Below are positions 5,809 through 7,406 of a stretch of 7,406 nucleotides of DNA, piece after piece; positions within the stretch are counted from its first letter, which is position 1, and each line of letters begins with the position of its first letter. The notes below the pieces were generated by a model. That model was not told the origin of the DNA and did no database searches. It worked only from the letters and a program-made list of their open reading frames with translations. A program made the position numbers and the translations under genes. This stretch comes from Gemmatimonadales bacterium (lineage in GTDB: Bacteria > Gemmatimonadota > Gemmatimonadetes > Gemmatimonadales > GWC2-71-9), in NCBI GenBank assembly GCA_030601605.1, contig JAUVTI010000096.1, positions 1 to 7,406 on the forward strand, in the 5' to 3' direction.

Positions 5809-5841
5809 AGCCCGGCATCGCGGAAGCGGTGCCGGGCTTTT
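5809..5841 (+). terminator. Intrinsic terminator of the DEAD-box gene
   Basis: AGCCCGGCA (5809-5817) pairs with TGCCGGGCT (5830-5838). Inside, CGC and GCG continue the stem via a T-G pair to a GGAA tetraloop of GNRA type, 13 pairs in all. TTTT (5838-5841) and CGTTCT follow. It lies 31 nt after the helicase stop and 4 nt before the end of the convergent MDR gene. Confidence 0.9.
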
Positions 5842-5845
5842 CGTT

Positions 5846-6916
5846 CTAGGTCGCGGCCTCCGGGTTCACGAGAACCACTTTCCCCAGGTCCTTCCTCCCG
5901 TGCATGTAGCGGTGCGCCTCCACGGCGCCGTCGCGGTTCAGGTCGAAGGTCCTGTCCACGATCGGGCGCCAGTCCCCCGCCTCGACTCCGCGGTAGATCT
6001 CGGCGAGCGCCGGGATGAGGAGGTCCTCCCTCGACTGCAGGTGCAGCAGGTGAATGCCGAACACGCCGATGTTCTGCTGGATCAGTGAGAGCGGATGGAG
6101 CGGTCGGGTGCGCAGCCACGCGAGAGCAACACGCGGCCAGTTCCGCTTGCGCTTGGGCATCGCGTCGCTGAGGCCGTAGAACACCAGCCGCCCCATCGGG
6201 GCGAGCAGCCGGCGGCACGCGGGCGTAGCGCTGCCGCCAACCGCGTCCAGCGCGACGTCTATACCGCGGTCACCCACCAACTCGAGCACGTCCGGCTCCC
6301 AGTTGCCACGCGAGTCGAAGCATGCCTCCGCTCCGAGCTCGTTCACTACGAACGAACGCTTGTGTTCGGTCCCTGCGGTGCCCACCACCCTGAGCCCCTT
6401 GTGCACGGCCAGCTGTACCGCGGCCGAGCCCACACCACCACCGGCAGTCAGTACGAGCGCGGTCTCGCCCGCACGGGCGTTGGCCGCTCCGAACAGGGCG
6501 ACCCAGGCAGTGAGGAAGATGACGGGTGTTGCGGCGGCCTCGATCGGCGTGAGCGAGTCCGGGTAGTGGAACAGGTTGCGTTTGGAGACGATGATGTCGT
6601 GGGCGTATCCGCCGTAGCGAATGAGCGCCACCGCGCGGTCACCCTCCTGCCAGCCCTCCACGTCAGGTCCCACCCGCGCTATCTCGCCGGCCACCTCGAA
6701 GCCGGGGCTGTAGGGTCGGGGCGGAACGGTGTCGTACAGGCCCGCACGCATGAACAGATCGGCGAAGTTCACTCCTGCGGTGTGCACCTCGAGGTGCACT
6801 TCGCCGGGCCCGGGGTCGCGGAGCGGGACCTCGCGCTCGACCAGCACCTTGGGCAGGCCGTGGCGCTCGATCAGGACTGCGGTAGTGGTTCGAGAGGTCA
6901 TGTCATCAGAGGTCAT
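5846..6916 (-). CDS. Zinc-independent MDR oxidoreductase (VAT1/quinone oxidoreductase-like)
   Basis: 356 residues. This is a medium-chain dehydrogenase/reductase with an N-terminal GroES-like domain (about 12-130), a Rossmann domain (about 130-270) and return of the first domain at the end. Motifs: A47-G-V-N-F-A-D-L-F-M-R-A-G-L-Y-D (47-62), P71-G-F-E-V-A-G, E91-G-D-R-A, G103-Y-A, and the dinucleotide loop A158-G-G-G-V-G163. Catalytic-zinc ligands and the four-Cys structural-zinc lobe are absent, as in the quinone reductase branch. The segment about 255-292 (KRKRNWP, then QNIGVFGIHL) recalls VAT-1-type proteins. Expected activity is NADPH-dependent reduction of quinones or enones; substrate unproven. 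Start: ATG at 6916 lacks an SD, but TACTAT sits 7 nt upstream. A second in-frame ATG (M6, 6901) arises from a 15-bp tandem duplication. It is divergent from the hemolysin III gene, only 50 bp apart. Confidence 0.93.
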   Translation of the reverse strand: MTSDDMTSRTTTAVLIERHGLPKVLVEREVPLRDPGPGEVHLEVHTAGVNFADLFMRAGLYDTVPPRPYSPGFEVAGEIARVGPDVEGWQEGDRAVALIRYGGYAHDIIVSKRNLFHYPDSLTPIEAAATPVIFLTAWVALFGAANARAGETALVLTAGGGVGSAAVQLAVHKGLRVVGTAGTEHKRSFVVNELGAEACFDSRGNWEPDVLELVGDRGIDVALDAVGGSATPACRRLLAPMGRLVFYGLSDAMPKRKRNWPRVALAWLRTRPLHPLSLIQQNIGVFGIHLLHLQSREDLLIPALAEIYRGVEAGDWRPIVDRTFDLNRDGAVEAHRYMHGRKDLGKVVLVNPEAAT

Positions 6917-6922
6917 GTCATC
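6893..6922 (-). repeat. 15-bp tandem duplication spanning the MDR start codon
   Basis: GATGACATGACCTCT occurs twice, head to tail and without mismatch, on the minus strand (6922-6908 and 6907-6893). Each copy contains ATG in the same frame, so the protein begins MTSDD-MTS and has two possible starts five codons apart. Confidence 0.95.
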
Positions 6923-6929
6923 AATAGTA
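6917..6929 (-). promoter_or_regulatory. Candidate leaderless promoter (-10) of the MDR gene
   Basis: TACTAT (6929-6924, minus) is followed by exactly 7 nt and then ATG at 6916. No SD is present. The TANNNT-N6/7-ATG arrangement is known from leaderless genes in Deinococcus and Actinobacteria. There is no clear -35. It supports the start at 6916 over M6. Confidence 0.5.
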
Positions 6930-6953
6930 ATGGGACGGGCTTCGAGGGCCGGT

Positions 6954-6966
6954 TAGATTGCGGGTC
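6954..6966 (+). promoter_or_regulatory. Candidate leaderless promoter (-10) of the hemolysin III gene
   Basis: TAGATT (6954-6959) is followed by exactly 7 nt and then ATG at 6967, mirroring the opposite-strand promoter. A GCGGG lies in the spacer, but only 2 nt from the ATG, too close to serve as an SD. No good -35 is seen. Confidence 0.5.
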
Positions 6967-7406
6967 ATGACGACGCGAGTCACGGCTCCCCGCTTCTCTA
7001 TCGGCGAAGAGATCGCCAACAGCGTCACCCACGGCGTGGGCGGGCTGCTCGCGATCGCCGGACTGGCGGTCGTCACCACGTTCGCCGCGCTGAGGGGGAA
7101 CGTCTGGCACGTGGTGGCGTGCAGCATCTACGGCGCCACGCTCGTAGTGCTCTACACCGCCAGCACACTTTATCACAGCATTCAGGCTCCACGCGCCAAG
7201 GCCGTGTTCAGGGCGATCGACCACTCGGCCATCTTCCTCCTGATTGCCGGGACGTACACGCCGTTCACTCTGGTTAGCCTGCGCGGTCCCTGGGGCTGGA
7301 CCTTGTTCGGGATCATCTGGGGCCTCGCGGCGCTGGGAATCGTGTTTCAGGTGAGCATGCTGCGCAGATGGCCGGCCTTGCAGGTGCTGCTGTACATCGG
7401 CATGGG
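6967..7406 (+). CDS. Hemolysin III family membrane protein (TrhA/PAQR), 3' end outside window
   Basis: 146 complete codons, then cut by the window end; the family is about 210-230 residues, so roughly two thirds is present. It is an inner-membrane protein of the HlyIII/PAQR superfamily (seven-TM proteins that include eukaryotic adiponectin receptors). Signatures: E14-E-I-A-N18-S-V-T-H22-G-V-G near the first helix, S66-T-L-Y-H70-S, and D85-H-S-A-I-F-L-L-I-A-G-T-Y-T-P-F (85-100). S66, H70 and D85 correspond to conserved metal-site residues; the C-terminal histidine pair lies beyond the window. Hydrophobic segments at about 24-42, 49-67, 83-102, 109-130 and from 137 fit the first five helices. 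The name hemolysin is historical; in E. coli the relative TrhA is linked to membrane lipid homeostasis. It starts 50 bp from the divergent MDR gene with no usable SD. Confidence 0.93.
   Translation, partial: MTTRVTAPRFSIGEEIANSVTHGVGGLLAIAGLAVVTTFAALRGNVWHVVACSIYGATLVVLYTASTLYHSIQAPRAKAVFRAIDHSAIFLLIAGTYTPFTLVSLRGPWGWTLFGIIWGLAALGIVFQVSMLRRWPALQVLLYIGM

Noticed and set aside
4575..6218. 547-codon open frame on the minus strand across the helicase and into the MDR gene
   Set aside because: It is antisense to two well-supported genes, is rich in Arg/His/Gly/Pro/Ala as expected for a shadow frame in GC-rich DNA, and has no recognisable domain.
1..7406. Mobile elements, CRISPR arrays, tRNA/rRNA, toxin-antitoxin or defence genes
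   Set aside because: I looked for transposase or integrase motifs, evenly spaced repeats, tRNA cloverleaf segments and small paired ORFs and found none. The genes present are ordinary housekeeping or envelope types.

Overview
The window reads as ordinary chromosomal DNA from a GC-rich bacterium. Two genes have export signals: a Sec signal peptide on the PPC-domain protein and a lipobox on the CsgG/LpoB-like lipoprotein. Such lipoproteins point to a diderm. The mix would fit a Gemmatimonadota- or Acidobacteriota-like environmental lineage, but nothing here fixes the taxon. I see no mobile elements, CRISPR, tRNA or rRNA genes, and no biosynthetic or defence cluster.

Layout, left to right. (1) 1-666 (-): 3'-truncated exported protein with two tandem PPC-like beta domains. 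It shares a 150-bp divergent region, which carries a good sigma-70 promoter at 742-770, with (2) 817-1437 (+): a CsgG/LpoB-like lipoprotein. A hairpin at 1477-1500 separates it from (3) 1541-2722 (-): an M24 (Xaa-Pro peptidase/prolidase-like) metallopeptidase with all five metal ligands. (4) 2723-3055: a structured non-coding region holding a strong intrinsic terminator at 2876-2913 that faces the cold-shock gene. (5) 3056-3268 (+): a 70-aa cold-shock protein with a textbook SD and a 14-bp terminator hairpin. (6) 3351-4214 (-): an NmrA-like NAD(P)-binding protein. (7) 4215-4562: a 348-bp divergent spacer with several palindromes. (8) 4563-5777 (+): an RhlE-like DEAD-box RNA helicase and its terminator. 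(9) 5846-6916 (-): a VAT1/quinone-oxidoreductase-like MDR protein, facing away from (10) 6967-7406 (+): a hemolysin III/TrhA (PAQR) membrane protein cut by the window end.

Genes alternate strand at every junction, so each is probably its own transcription unit and no operon is visible. The cold-shock protein and the DEAD-box helicase are plausible partners in RNA remodelling, as in other bacteria, but are not co-transcribed. The first two genes both make envelope or exported proteins and share a promoter region. No multi-gene novel system is evident. The signals most worth a second look are non-coding: the terminator and competing pairing upstream of csp, two back-to-back leaderless-type promoters between the last two genes, a 15-bp tandem duplication that copies a start codon, and a perfect inverted repeat just upstream of the helicase gene.
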